Shown: positions 1 to 11,159, counted from the first letter of the stretch. The stretch: DNA of 64,000 bases from Saitoella complicata NRRL Y-17804 (GCF_001661265.1 NW_017567003.1:124001-188000); one strand, 5' to 3'. Notes: generated by a model not told the origin, from the letters alone. Made by a program: numbers and translations.

Positions 1-939
1 ACCATCGCCGACCTCACTCCCAAGGAGCTCACCTTCCTCATCGACAGATCAGCAGCGATCAAGGCCGCTACCAAGGCCGGCGAGATCCCCGAGGCCACCG
101 CCCTCAAGGGCAAGACCGTCGCTGTCATGTTCTCCAAGCGTTCCACCCGAACCCGTATCTCTACCGAGGGTGCCGTAACTCACTTCGGCGGACACGCCAT
201 GTTCTTGGGTAAGGACGACATCCAGCTCGGCGTTAACGAGTCCCTCTACGACACCTCCCGTGTCATCTCCTCGATGGTCTCCTGTATCGTCGCCCGTGTC
301 AACGGTCACTCCGATGTCGCCAACTTGGCCAAGGACTCCTCCGTCCCCGTCATCAACGCTCTCTCTGATGCCTTCCACCCTCTCCAGGCCCTCGCAGATA
401 TCCTTACCATCAAGGAGTCTTTCCCTGATAGACCCCTCAACACCTTGAAGCTCGCTTGGGTTGGTGACGCTAACAACGTCTTGCACGACCTCATGTTCGC
501 ATGCGCCAAGGTCGGAATCAAGGTTTCTATCGCCACCCCCAAGGAGTTCCCAGTAAGCGAGGACATGCTCGAGATCGCCCGTGCCGCCGCCGACGAGCAC
601 GAGGGCTGCGTCATCGAAACCACCCACGTCCCAGAAGAGGCCGTCAAGGGCGCAGATATCATCGTCACCGACACGTGGATCTCCATGGGTCAGGAATCAG
701 AGAAGCTCACCAAGTTGAAGCAGTTCGCTGGTTACCAGGTCACTAATGAGCTCGCCGAGCGTGGTGGCGCCAACGCCGACTGGAAGTTCATGCACTGTCT
801 TCCCAGGCATCAGGAGGAGGTCTCTGATGAGGTCTTCTACTCCCCCAGATCCGTGGTGTTCGAGGAGGCCGAGAACAGACTGTGGACCATGATCGCCGCC
901 ATGGAGACCTTTGTCATCAAGAAGGGCAAATTTGAGTAA
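1..939 (+). CDS. argB: Ornithine carbamoyltransferase, 5' end outside window
   Basis: Transfers the carbamoyl group of carbamoyl phosphate to ornithine to give citrulline in arginine biosynthesis; in fungi the enzyme is mitochondrial. The frame is open from base 1, so the start codon and any targeting sequence lie upstream of the window. About 312 residues are visible, ending at TAA. Diagnostic motifs are present in order: the carbamoyl-phosphate loop SKRSTRTR, HPLQALAD, the DTWISMGQE segment and the ornithine-site HCLPRH near the C-terminus. No intron interrupts the visible part. It converges on the membrane-protein gene that ends at 1238. Identification is from family motifs; argB is the Aspergillus name (ARG3 in yeast). 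Confidence 0.95.
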   Translation, partial: TIADLTPKELTFLIDRSAAIKAATKAGEIPEATALKGKTVAVMFSKRSTRTRISTEGAVTHFGGHAMFLGKDDIQLGVNESLYDTSRVISSMVSCIVARVNGHSDVANLAKDSSVPVINALSDAFHPLQALADILTIKESFPDRPLNTLKLAWVGDANNVLHDLMFACAKVGIKVSIATPKEFPVSEDMLEIARAAADEHEGCVIETTHVPEEAVKGADIIVTDTWISMGQESEKLTKLKQFAGYQVTNELAERGGANADWKFMHCLPRHQEEVSDEVFYSPRSVVFEEAENRLWTMIAAMETFVIKKGKFE

Positions 940-1237
940 GGTGCTTTCTGGGTTCGCAAGAAGTTGATGTGTCTGATTATTTGTACGGCGTTTTTTTCTG
1001 ATGCGTGATATCCGCATATGCATTTTCAATCGAATCTGAGGCAGCTGGTCATGGCCGACGATGCTCAAGTGCACACGGACCCGAAGTGCCCTGATGTTGT
1101 TTGGGGATAGACATAAGCCGCAAGCATATACTACCTGCTGGCTTCAGGGAAAAGGGATTAGGATAGTATAGATTACAAGGTAATAAATTATGATTAACCT
1201 CCAGTCAATAAGTTATGGCCAAATCTCCAATGATATA

Positions 1238-2893
1238 TCACCTGGACAAGACAGTGCTGCTACGTCCAGCATCATACATAATCATTACGAAACCTGAATA
1301 ATCTTCTTCTGTTTCTTCTCCCTCACGCTCTGCTGATGTTAACTCCAACGGTGTAGGATGAGGTATTCTCAACCTAGGTGTTCGAGGTGATCGCGGGGAG
1401 AGAGGTGAACCTGATGGTCGTGGGAAAGAAAGGGACCCTAAATTCGAGAATCTTGGCAATGTGGGCGTCCTCGATGGAGACCGTAAGGGTGGAGACAACA
1501 TGATAGTCGGCGGTGATAAAGGCGAGTTTGTAAGTTGAGGCGATGGTGGTGACGCTGGTGATGGCGGAAGGAGAGGATACTCAGGTGACGAGTAGGCTGA
1601 GTCGACCGAGAAGCGAGAGGACCCAGCGTAACTCGGTGGTGGCGGAATGATGTTGATTTTCGGAGGCATTCGTCTGCGAATACTCGGTGGGCTAGATGTG
1701 GTGGTTAAGGGGAGGGTTGAGGATAACGGCGTACGGGGTCTTCCTGGCAAGGACGACAGTGTCTGTAACCGAGCACCAATACCAAGATCTTGTCGGTACA
1801 AATAATAGTAGTAACCTGCTGAACATACTCCACCCAGGTTGACTACGGTAAATCCGAGCACGGAGAGCACGATATTCTGGATTTCGAGGGCTCCCAAGAC
1901 AACGCACGGTAGAACAAAACACTGTGAGAATGCCATGTCAGCTCGAAATTCAAAAGATCTGACAGCGTACCAACACATTGCGCCAACAGCGTCAAAGACC
2001 ACGACACAACTCTTCTCGCAGCCAACCTCTCCAAGTACCGAATCTGGTGGTTTCTCCTGTTCTCAAATGCTCTTCGTTCCTTTTCTGCAGCGAACCCAGA
2101 TCCAGACAGTCTCGGAAGCTTCATGTCAGTCTGTGAGGGTCGGACGTCTTGTCGACTGCAATGATAACTGACACCTATCATTGCGATAATCATGCTCATC
2201 GACAATACTGCAAAGTATGCCAACGAGACCAAGGCCACTCTCCTCGACACACCAGGCCATGTCTTAACAATTTCACTATCGGTACGTCCATGGATGAGCC
2301 AAAATTTCGAGGGTGCCCAAGAAGCTATCGAGAGAGCAGCGCAAAAAAAGACAAGTACGAGATTGTGGCGGTCAAGGTCGAAGGATTGTTGGACGACGGT
2401 GATGATGAGAGCGTGCATGGCGAAGACGGTAACGATGATGGGCGTAAGCCAAATTGCTGTACGAAAATGTTAGCCTTCTCAAGTGTCAAGAATGGGGATC
2501 GTTATTCGTACTCCACCAAAACAGGCCTCGAATAGTTGAAGTCATGGACTCACTGTGTATCGAAGCCAAAACGAGTCGGACAACTCCCCCAATTGCAACT
2601 CCAGTGCAGACTGCCAAAGGCATCCTTCTGGCAACTGTAACAGCTGCACCTACTTCTCTGATGGTGACGGTGACGTCGGCACTAGGGTTGAGAAAAAGCT
2701 CACGGGTCTGAAGACTGAGTCGTCGAGTTCTCCGACTCCGATAACCGGTCTCCAATATGTGAAGAATGACCAGGAGAGCAAGCAATACGTCTAAGGCGTT
2801 GAGAACGAGGTATGTCCACCCAATTGCGGAGGTGAAAACACTAGGTGCTGCTGAGGAGCTTGGAGAAGTCGAAGAAGAAGAGACTGTGGTCAT
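1238..2893 (-). CDS. Seven-transmembrane protein with proline-rich cytoplasmic tail
   Basis: Three exons are inferred. Exon 1 is 2893-2554, followed by a clean GTGAGT donor; exon 2 starts at 2456 after a TACAG acceptor. Intron 2 ends at 1922 (CACAG) and begins at 1974 (GTTGGT, frame-keeping) or, with a different acceptor, at 1970 (GTACGC), so this junction is uncertain by a few residues. The product has about seven hydrophobic helices, the first near residues 18-45, followed by a long Pro/Ser-rich tail of about 170 residues with many SP and PPP motifs. The topology resembles fungal GPCR-like receptors, but I cannot assign a class or ligand. There is no cleavable signal peptide. Confidence 0.7.
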
Positions 2894-3455
2894 CGTTGAT
2901 ATTCGTGTATTGTAAAGGATGCCAGTGAGCGTGGAAAGGAAGGAGAAGAGCGAGTGACGCGAAAAACGACTGCCAGTAGTGTACCAAGTATCTGTAGCTC
3001 AACCCCACTCAATTGCCCTTCACAACTTGGCTGCAGATGAGCGCCACGATGACACTGAACATCCTGGCAGGAGGGCTGTAACCGGCGTCTTCGAGAGTGC
3101 TTCAATCTCCATGAGCCTTGCCGCTTGGACTTTCACCGGTTGCAGTCAATATAAGGTTGGGTTGATTTACGAGAAGGTACCCCGGTGTTTCATGACATGC
3201 ATGGGGCTCAAGCTGGGCTCAGGATTCACGGCAAAGTACTCCGCTATTTCATACAGACGTTCGGCAAAAGAGGGGAAGGTCATTAGGTGATCGCCAATAA
3301 CATACGTTGTTGTATATAGCATCGCATATTGTCGGATGCCCATCGGTAGGATAGCGGTGTGGGAGTTCTTAAAGAAGCCTGCGAAAAAGAGACGAGAGAT
3401 TGCGGTACGACGGATGTTTCCGCTCGTTTTATTGTAGCTAAAAACTTTACTCAGC
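2894..3455. other. Intergenic region, no gene seen
   Basis: This stretch separates the start of the seven-transmembrane gene from the end of the esterase gene. Short open frames on both strands lack recognisable domains or splice logic. It probably holds the promoter of the membrane-protein gene and the esterase 3' UTR. Confidence 0.5.
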
Positions 3456-5117
3456 TCAACCGAAAATAGAGTAATCGAAACCAACACTCTGCAAGAAAGA
3501 GCAGTCAGTGGGACGAAGGGTCTGGTTAACCTTCGCATCACCCAACAGGTAAGCGTTAAGCTTGTTCGCGCTCTTCACCGGGGACCAAGTCTTATAACCA
3601 ACAGCGTTAGGGCTACCGGTCTTGGCGAAAGCAACCCAACGGTCCATAACCTCAGCAGAAAGCTTCTTCTGGGAGGAGGTAACAGAAGTATAGGTTCCGA
3701 AGGTGAGGTAGAGGTCATCCTCGTGACAGACCTCAGAGCTGGTGCAAAGAGAGAGACCACCGTTGTCAGGAGTGTAAGTGATACCCTTCTCGAACTCGTA
3801 GAGGTACACGTTCCTGCCAGAGGAAAGAGTGACGGCGTTGGCCTGAGTGGGACACGTCCAGATGAACTCAGTACCGAGCTTAGCCAAGGCCTCACGAACA
3901 CCATCGGAGGAGTCATCAGGGGTGTAAAGACCAGAATAGAGAACCTGGATAGCACGGTCCTGACCCATGACAGCAACAGCGACCTGAGCGAAATAGTCAG
4001 AGGAGACACCGGGGTAAGGAAGCTGGGCCTCGATGGTAGGGTTGGCCTCGTCGTGAACGGTACCCATGATCATGTCGACATTGACGGGGAGGTTGCCGGC
4101 AGCAGCCAAAGCAGAGAAGTCACCGATGATGACAGACCCGTCAATTGCAGGGGAGATGGGCTCAGCGAGAGCGACACCAGTAGACGCAGCAACAAGGTAA
4201 GGAGCCTGCTGCTGAATAGCAGCCTGTGCGTTCAAGATGTCGTCGATGCTGGCATTGCGCATGCAGGCAATGTCAGAGCAATCAATGTACGAAGAAGCAA
4301 TGGCACCAATGATGTCAGCAGAGACATTGCGCGACTGGAGACCGTAATTCTGGGGGTCAGACTGGATGATCGCACGGTCAAACAAACCCTCGGAGGCTGG
4401 AGAGGACATGAGCGCACGGATCATGTGACCACCAGAGGACTGTCCAAAGACAGTGACCTTGTCGGCGTTACCACCGAAAGCAGCGATGTTGTTCTGAACC
4501 CACTTGAGAGCCATCTGGGCGTCGAGGGTACCCATGTTACCGTTGGTGCCGAGACCGTCGAAGTAACCGAGGAGACCGAGACGGTAGTTGAGGGTGACGA
4601 CGATGACGCCTTCGGAGGCAAGGTTGGAACCGTCGAACGCAGCGTCGGAAGAACCGCCGACGAGGAAGGAACCACCGTGGATCCAGACCATGACGGGAAG
4701 CTTCGAGTTCGAGGAGGTGCTGGAAGGCGTAAAGACATTCAACGTCAAACAATCCTCAGAAGTCTCACGGCCGGAGTACTGAGGACACGAAGCCCCGTAC
4801 GCTGAAGCATTAAAAACAGCCGTAAACTTCGGAAAGGCAACCGGATCCGCAAACCTCAAGTCATCGACTGGAGGTTGCGCATAGGGGATGCCGAGATACT
4901 CCTTTCCAGAAGAAGTGGTGATACCATAAATCGGTCCAGCCGAGGAGGTGTTGATGACGCCCTTGCTACTACTCTTCAGCGACTTGATATAGCTGACAAA
5001 TTTGGTGATGATTGACCTTTTGCATGCGGTGCTAGAGCTCTTGGCGGCTTCGGCACCAGTACTTGCGAGGAGGATGAGTGCGAGAGCGCAGAGAGTGAGG
5101 TTCAAGATTCCACGCAT
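3456..5117 (-). CDS. Secreted type-B carboxylesterase/lipase
   Basis: A 553-residue alpha/beta-hydrolase of the cholinesterase/carboxylesterase family, probably secreted to hydrolyse esters or lipids. I chose the ATG at 5117 because it opens directly on a signal peptide (MRGILNLTLCALALILLA); the open frame extends to 5318 but the upstream part is not protein-like. Family features are the oxyanion-hole segment WIHGGSFLVGG, EDCLTLNVF, the nucleophile elbow FGQSSGG (Ser about residue 226), the acidic HDE segment and the catalytic His in CHEDDLYLTFGT. It has no introns. A TATA-like TATAAG lies about 100 bp upstream (around 5218). The substrate cannot be told from sequence. Confidence 0.92.
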   Translation of the reverse strand: MRGILNLTLCALALILLASTGAEAAKSSSTACKRSIITKFVSYIKSLKSSSKGVINTSSAGPIYGITTSSGKEYLGIPYAQPPVDDLRFADPVAFPKFTAVFNASAYGASCPQYSGRETSEDCLTLNVFTPSSTSSNSKLPVMVWIHGGSFLVGGSSDAAFDGSNLASEGVIVVTLNYRLGLLGYFDGLGTNGNMGTLDAQMALKWVQNNIAAFGGNADKVTVFGQSSGGHMIRALMSSPASEGLFDRAIIQSDPQNYGLQSRNVSADIIGAIASSYIDCSDIACMRNASIDDILNAQAAIQQQAPYLVAASTGVALAEPISPAIDGSVIIGDFSALAAAGNLPVNVDMIMGTVHDEANPTIEAQLPYPGVSSDYFAQVAVAVMGQDRAIQVLYSGLYTPDDSSDGVREALAKLGTEFIWTCPTQANAVTLSSGRNVYLYEFEKGITYTPDNGGLSLCTSSEVCHEDDLYLTFGTYTSVTSSQKKLSAEVMDRWVAFAKTGSPNAVGYKTWSPVKSANKLNAYLLGDAKVNQTLRPTDCSFLQSVGFDYSIFG

Positions 5118-5827
5118 CGTGCACACGCGTGGTTGACAGGTCGATAAAGGCGGCCAGCGTCGAGATGAGTAAGTGTTCTGGAAAAGAAGCTGAGTTGTCA
5201 ACGAGGGAGCGGCATAACTTATACTCCAGCCGTGGCCGCCCCTCCTTTGACACCACACTGGTCCGTGCGTGGGATCGTACAAGTCATCAATCCTAGACAC
5301 CCAGGAGAAAGGAAACAAAACGCCCTCATCGCTTCATAGTCCCCACGTAGGCAGTCCAGCAACTGATCGGTTCATTCTTCGTTGCTTTCTTTGCATGGAC
5401 GGAGTTCATATACCGAATTACCCTTTTGAGACACCAATGATCCCTCACACCACCAAGAGCACAAACGAGCCCCTTGAACGCTGCTCAAGAACGAGAATAG
5501 TGTTTCGCTTCTGGTTCGGTGTAAGCGAGTGACAATGGAGACCGACATCCGCGTCCGGGAGGTTGCCGGTTGCCGGGGTATCTGGATGCGGTCATCGTTG
5601 GGGTCGTATGAGAGGAGATGAGGCCGTTTCCGGAGGTATCAAGCTTTGATGTGAGGGCCTGAGTGACGGCTAGAGGAGAGAAGCTTCATTATATGAACGA
5701 CGATCGAGCCATATCACGGCCTTTCTGTCTAGGTCTACCCTTTCTCACAACAGTTTCCGGTGGTGTCTCCTCCATCTGGCGCATGCTCCCCGGGCACGTC
5801 ACGGCCACAACCCCGCATCACGTACTA
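5118..5827. other. Esterase upstream region
   Basis: This 710 bp contains no convincing gene. It holds the esterase promoter, including the TATA-like element near 5218, and the 3' end of the YVH1 transcript. Confidence 0.5.
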
Positions 5828-7009
5828 TCACATCCTCGGCGGCAACATAACCTGACCCCTCCTAGGAACCTCATCAACCCTTCCCCTCTGCACCGCCAAC
5901 CCCGGTGTAATCCACTCCCCACAACTACACGTCATCCCCTGCCACGCATAATTCCCAATCTTACTCCCACACTTAGGACACCCAAACTTCCCCTCGATCT
6001 CGCCCTTGTCGAGTTCAGGCTTCATCCAGATAATTGGGTCGAGGAAGTAGAGACCGCATTGGGTTGGGAGGACGGATTGTGGCGTGAAGGATTGGGGGGA
6101 GTAGCGGCGGGTGGAGAAGTGCTTTTCGGGGGTGTGAAGGATGATGTGTTTTCGCTGGGCAATGGAGTGGGAGCATTTTTTGCAGCGAAGTTCGACATCT
6201 TTGGTTTGACGTGTTGTTGCAGAAGCCGAAGGTGATGACATTGTTGGGCGAGCGAAGGGATGTGATGTTGCAACCATGTTGACACCCTCACTGTTCTGAG
6301 CCACAGTCTTCGCAGCATGTTCCATTGCAAGTCCTCCAGCCTGGCCTGGTAACGAAACACCCACGGGCCCAATAGACATTCCTGCTGTCCTCTCCACACT
6401 CTCATACTGCGCAACAACCGGTGCCCTCCCATTTGCCCCTGCCGTAAACGACTCCATCTCCCTCTTCCACCTCCTGTAGCCCGTAGTATCCTCGATCCCA
6501 TGCGGACACCCCTCACTTTCATAAATCCCCAACTGTCGCATAAACCCTGGGTTTGGCTCAACCTGTGGTCTCTTCTCCCTCATCATCCGCAATGCATCAT
6601 CCAGGCCGATCTTGAGAGTGCTCATGAGGTATGCAGCAAGGAGGGTTGCGGAGCGGCTTACGCCTGCAACACAGTGGATCATGACCTTATTTGTTGGCGA
6701 GGCCTCAAGGGCGGCAGTGATGAAGGTGTTTGAGGTGGGGATGTGGCGAAGGAGGTCTTCGTCGTCAGTATCGTCTACGTCAAGTTGGAGGGTGGTGATG
6801 TTGGGTCTGAGAGGGTTTCCAATCTTCAGAACGTTTGCGGCGTCTGTAAGAGCAGAGACGACATGGGTGATGCCGTTCGCCTTCAGGAGGGTGCCGGCAC
6901 GGACTGTGTACAGGCTGTAGGCTTCAACGTCAGCTCAGACAGCTCCCAGAGCGTATGCTCGTAAGAATTCATACCTTCCAATGTAAACGCGGTCAACGAT
7001 CTCTTCCAT
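5828..7009 (-). CDS. YVH1: Dual-specificity phosphatase Yvh1 (DUSP12)
   Basis: Two exons (7009-6975 and 6914-5828) joined across a 60-bp intron give 373 residues; the splice restores IGS-LYTVRAG. Exon 2 carries the phosphatase domain with the catalytic loop HCVAGVSRS. The C-terminal zinc-binding domain has LRCKKC and the closing cluster CPKCGSKIGNYAWQ followed by CSCGEW. In yeast Yvh1 acts in 60S ribosome maturation, where the zinc domain displaces Mrt4 and the phosphatase activity is dispensable. The gene is head-to-head with methionyl-tRNA synthetase, 148 bp apart, consistent with shared control of translation-related genes. Confidence 0.95.
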
Positions 7010-7157
7010 GATGGTTGAGTGTTCGGGGGAAGTCTAATTATTGTACGAGCTCGAGCCTTCTCAGCAGTCGCTGCCGCCGTCCTGCGCATTCAGGGCCCAT
7101 ACGGTACTTCCGCTCACAGGCTCGAAGGAAGCAGCAGCCCAACCACCAACCCCCATA
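7010..7157. promoter_or_regulatory. Divergent promoter between YVH1 and methionyl-tRNA synthetase
   Basis: Only 148 bp separate the two inferred start codons. An in-frame upstream ATG at 7041 could add 39 residues to the synthetase, but those residues are not conserved-looking, so I treat this stretch as a shared promoter and 5' UTR. Confidence 0.6.
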
Positions 7158-9614
7158 ATGGCTGCAGTCAAGATCACAATCCCTTCAGCTCCAAAAGAGT
7201 CGCCGCTCTTTACCCAGGCCATCAAAGTCTGCGTCGCCGCCGAAGCATACAAGTCCAAGAACGTCGCCCTCGCCGGCGGAGCCGCACAGAAGACCGTCAC
7301 CCTCGAGCTCGCGAAGGAGTTCAAGACTTTGATCGAGGCAAATGCGATTGTGCGGTATTTGTTTACGCATGCGTTCCCGGAGAGCCAGATCAGTATCCTT
7401 GAGGCTGCGTTGATTGAGTGGGAGGAGAGTTTCCTTACTCCCGCCGTCCAGGACAAGGCTGCCGATTTGGACAGGATCTGTGCCTCTGTTAGCAGCGTCA
7501 TCGAGAAGGCTGGCTTCACGGAGGCTCAGCCTATCCCTGCTGAGATCATCATCTTCGCGACACTTTACAACAAGCTCTCTACCGCCGATCTTTCCAAGTT
7601 CCCAGTACTGGAAAAATGGTTCAAGGACTTCACTGGAAAGGAATACGTCAAAAAGGGTGTCGAACTCGCCGCTCAGCACACTTCCGCCGGCAAGGTCTCC
7701 GTACCACAAGACACCACCCCCGCCGGCCCTGCCGCCCGCAAAGTCAAAGCCGGCATCGAGATGAAGACCCTCTACGAGAAGGAAATCCTCCCCAGGAAGG
7801 GCGAGAAGAACATCCTCATCACCTCCGCTCTCCCCTACGTCAACAACGTTCCTCACCTCGGAAACATCGTCGGCTCAGTCCTCTCTGCCGATGTCTTTGC
7901 CCGCTACAACAAAGCCCGTAACTTCAACACCCTCTTTATCTGCGGTACCGATGAGTACGGAACTGCAACTGAGACGAAAGCGTTGGAAGATGGTGTTACC
8001 CCCAAGGAGTTGTGCGATAAATACCACGCTATCCACGCTGATGTCTATAGGTGGTTCGAGATTGGGTTCGATCATTTCGGACGTACGACTACGCCCAAAC
8101 AGACCGAAATCGCCCAGGACATTTTCATGAGATTGTACGAGAAGGGATACCTCCAAGAAGACACCATGACCCAACTCTGGTGCGAGAAACACCAGGGATT
8201 CTTGGCTGACAGATACGTCGAGGGAACATGCCCTAAATGTCTCTACGAAGACGCGAGAGGAGATCAATGCGACAAATGTGGACAACTTCTCAACGCATCC
8301 GAACTCATCGAACCTAGATGTAAGTTGGACGGTAACAAGCCCGTGTTGAGGGATTCCAAACACATCTTCCTTGCCCTTGACAAACTCCAAGAGAAGGTCG
8401 AGGCATGGTCCAAGGAATCCGCCGAGAAGGGGAAGTGGTCAGCCAATGGCCGTGCGATCACTGAGTCTTGGTTGAAGGAGGGTCTCAACCCCCGCTGTAT
8501 CACCCGTGATTTGAAGTGGGGAACGCCAGTCCCGCTCGAGGGTTTCACCGATAAGGTGCTTTACGTCTGGTTCGATGCGACGATTGGGTATGTCTCCATC
8601 ACGGCGAATTACACGGACAAGTGGCAGGAGTGGTGGCAGAATCCGGAAGATGTGAAGTTGTATCAGTTTATGGGCAAAGACAACGTTCCGTTCCATACTG
8701 TTGTCTTTCCCGCCACCCTTCTTGGTACGGGACAGAATTGGACGATGTTGCATCACATCAACACGACTGACTACCTCAACTACGAGGGTGGTAAGTTCTC
8801 CAAGTCTCGTAACGTCGGTGTTTTTGGAAACAATGCCCAACAAACTGGGTTGTCGCCGAGTGTGTGGAGGTACTATTTGATTATGGCACGTCCGGAGACG
8901 AGTGATACGCAGTTTACGTGGAAGGAGTTCGTGTCGAGGAATAACACCGAGCTCTTGGCGAACTTGGGTAACTTCGTGAACCGAGTGATCAAGTTCGTCA
9001 ACGCCAAGTACGGTGGTGTCATCGCCGAGTACTCCTCCGATCTTGCCGAGGACGATGAGTCCAAGATCGCGCAGTTGAAAGAGAACGTCAACGAGCTCCT
9101 CGCGCAATACAACAAGGATCTCGAAGCATCCCGACTCCGTGCCGGTTTGCAGACCGTCATGGCCATCTCCGCCCGCGGAAACGTCTTCTTGCAAGATAAC
9201 AAACTCGACAACACCCTCTTCGCCGAACACCCCGCCCGCTGTGCAAACGTCCTCGCAGCGGCCCTGAACCTAATCTACCTCATCTCCGCTCTCGCATACC
9301 CATACATGCCCTCCACCTCTTCCTCGATCGCTGAACAGCTCAATGCGCCGCTCCGTGCGATTCCGGATGTGTGGAGTAATGATGATTTGCAGACTGGTCA
9401 CAAGTTGGGGAAGGCGAAGTATCTGTTTGGCAGGGTGGATGAAAAGATGGAGGAGGAGTGGAGGGCGAAGTTTGGTGGGGGATCTGGGACGCCGGTGGTG
9501 GATGAGAAGAAGGAGGCGAAGAAAGCCCAGAAGGAGGCGAAGAAAGCGAAGAAGGCTGCGGAGAAGGCCGCTTCTGCCGAAGGAGAGAAGAAGGAGGAGG
9601 AGGTTAAAGCGTAA
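7158..9614 (+). CDS. MES1: Methionyl-tRNA synthetase, cytosolic
   Basis: Charges tRNA-Met with methionine. Translation from ATG 7158 (MAAVKITIP) gives 818 residues without introns. The N-terminal 200 residues look like the GST-type domain that docks fungal MetRS on Arc1. The class I core follows, with the HIGH-type signature as HLGN in NVPHLGNIVGS, zinc knuckles CPKC and CDKCG, and the KMSKS-type loop as KFSKS. The C-terminus is an anticodon-binding helix bundle followed by a Lys/Glu-rich tail of about 45 residues. The absence of a mitochondrial presequence and the GST domain point to the cytosolic enzyme. Confidence 0.96.
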   Translation: MAAVKITIPSAPKESPLFTQAIKVCVAAEAYKSKNVALAGGAAQKTVTLELAKEFKTLIEANAIVRYLFTHAFPESQISILEAALIEWEESFLTPAVQDKAADLDRICASVSSVIEKAGFTEAQPIPAEIIIFATLYNKLSTADLSKFPVLEKWFKDFTGKEYVKKGVELAAQHTSAGKVSVPQDTTPAGPAARKVKAGIEMKTLYEKEILPRKGEKNILITSALPYVNNVPHLGNIVGSVLSADVFARYNKARNFNTLFICGTDEYGTATETKALEDGVTPKELCDKYHAIHADVYRWFEIGFDHFGRTTTPKQTEIAQDIFMRLYEKGYLQEDTMTQLWCEKHQGFLADRYVEGTCPKCLYEDARGDQCDKCGQLLNASELIEPRCKLDGNKPVLRDSKHIFLALDKLQEKVEAWSKESAEKGKWSANGRAITESWLKEGLNPRCITRDLKWGTPVPLEGFTDKVLYVWFDATIGYVSITANYTDKWQEWWQNPEDVKLYQFMGKDNVPFHTVVFPATLLGTGQNWTMLHHINTTDYLNYEGGKFSKSRNVGVFGNNAQQTGLSPSVWRYYLIMARPETSDTQFTWKEFVSRNNTELLANLGNFVNRVIKFVNAKYGGVIAEYSSDLAEDDESKIAQLKENVNELLAQYNKDLEASRLRAGLQTVMAISARGNVFLQDNKLDNTLFAEHPARCANVLAAALNLIYLISALAYPYMPSTSSSIAEQLNAPLRAIPDVWSNDDLQTGHKLGKAKYLFGRVDEKMEEEWRAKFGGGSGTPVVDEKKEAKKAQKEAKKAKKAAEKAASAEGEKKEEEVKA

Positions 9615-10032
9615 AGGATGGGACAAGATAGCATAGTTGAGGGGTAGACGAGCGTGTGAGCTTTTTGGGAAGTACGATAGTGCCAGTGCACGTGTACATT
9701 TTACATTCAACATCGACAAAAAGATGAGGGGGAGTCATGGCGTTTATTATGTGGACGATAGCACGTAACGAATGAATAGTAGAAGGAATTCAACATTCTT
9801 TCTGGTTCGAAGCTTAATCCACGGATGAGGTCTTTTTGCCTTATCTGTCTTCGCAGCCACTCACTTTCGCACCCGCGCATTGTTGCTCGTGAACGGAGCG
9901 GCGGTCCGTCCGACGACGCAACATTCGGTAGAGAACCTTGGAAGAGAAGACAAAACGACACAAAACATTTAGACGGCCATGAAGCTTCGATCATAGACAG
10001 CACCTTCTCAAGGCAAGCAGGCAGGCAGTTAC
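9615..10032. other. Intergenic region, no gene seen
   Basis: The 3' UTR of methionyl-tRNA synthetase and the promoter/5' leader of the Siw14-type phosphatase. Open frames here overlap antisense and show no family features. Confidence 0.5.
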
Positions 10033-10842
10033 TTGCAAGCAATCAGAGCTATAGACGCTTCCGACATGGCCATGGTCGAGGATTCAACACCAACGACAGC
10101 GCAATCCGTCACATCCGACCCCGAAACTGTCGACGCGTCGAAACATCCCATCGACCCAAATGACGCCTCTCAAGATGACCTCCAACCCGGCGAAACCTAC
10201 CGCATCCCCGAAAACTTCGCCATGATCTCCCCCGGCCTTTACCGCTCCTCTCTCCCTAAACCCCCGTCCTTCCCCTACCTCAAGAAACTGGGATTGAAAA
10301 CGATCATCCGGTTGAATCAGGAAGAGTACCCGGAGGAGAATGTTGCGTTTTGTGCGCGGAATGGGATCAGGACGTATCATTTCGGTGTACCAGGGAACAA
10401 GGAGCCGTTTGTGAAGGTGCCGGAGGAGGAAATCACGCGTGCGTTGGCGGTGATACTGGATCTTGCGAACCACCCGATACTCATACACTGCCGAAGCGGG
10501 AGACATCGAACAGGGTGTTTGGTGGGGTGCGTGAGGCGGATACAAAATTGGGCCTTGACGGTCATATTTGACGAATACCGCTCGTTCGCGAACCCGAAGA
10601 GTAGGAGTTTGGATCAGCAGTTTATTGAGTTGTATGATTTGGGACGCGTGTGGAGGCGGATAGGTACGAAAGGGATTGAGAGACTACCTTGGCGGTTGGA
10701 GGTTGGGGAGGAGGCCAGGGCGCAGGCGATGATTGGGGAGGAGAAGGAGTGTGATGGGGAAGGCGGGGAGATTGATGATGAAGGTTATGGGAAGAGTTTG
10801 CCAAATGGGAGTATTGATACGGCGGAAGATGAGTGCTCCTGA
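10033..10842 (+). CDS. SIW14: Siw14-type inositol-pyrophosphate phosphatase (PFA-DSP family)
   Basis: An atypical dual-specificity phosphatase of 269 residues (258 if the second ATG at 10066 is used). The catalytic P-loop reads HCRSGRHRTG, the CX5R form typical of the plant-and-fungi DSP family, followed by GCVRRIQNW and the FDEYRSFA helix also typical of Siw14. Yeast Siw14 removes the 5-beta-phosphate from 5-PP-InsP5 and thereby tunes phosphate and stress signalling. The N-terminal 60 residues are Asp/Thr-rich and probably disordered; the C-terminal 50 are acidic. Single exon. Confidence 0.9.
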   Translation: MQAIRAIDASDMAMVEDSTPTTAQSVTSDPETVDASKHPIDPNDASQDDLQPGETYRIPENFAMISPGLYRSSLPKPPSFPYLKKLGLKTIIRLNQEEYPEENVAFCARNGIRTYHFGVPGNKEPFVKVPEEEITRALAVILDLANHPILIHCRSGRHRTGCLVGCVRRIQNWALTVIFDEYRSFANPKSRSLDQQFIELYDLGRVWRRIGTKGIERLPWRLEVGEEARAQAMIGEEKECDGEGGEIDDEGYGKSLPNGSIDTAEDECS

Positions 10843-11159
10843 TGGAGACAGAGAACAGTAATAATGTGGAAATTGGAAGGTTGGAGTATGGAAATAGGGT
10901 ATGGCAATTGAAGCCTGAACGAGGAAACAGAATTACGGAACAGGGAACACGGAGTCGAAGACAGGAAAGTCCGACAGGAGGAGTATTGCATGCGTGGATT
11001 CGTCTGCTGGGGACATATAACTTGCAGGACTACAACGACGGTATTTATAATCAGTATTACATATACGCTTAGGGAACAATTTATTCGAGATGCAGGGTAT
11101 CTATGCTAATTGACGAGATCTTGAATCATCGCTTCACTCGTTTCTCGTCTCGCAAATGT
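10843..11159. other. Convergent 3' region
   Basis: Lies between the ends of the Siw14-type gene (+) and the Aim19-like gene (-). I see only A-rich UTR-like sequence and no gene. Confidence 0.5.

Noticed and set aside
3723-4805. 360-codon open frame on the + strand
   Set aside because: It lies exactly antisense to the carboxylesterase, has no domain, and is explained by the codon bias of the real gene.
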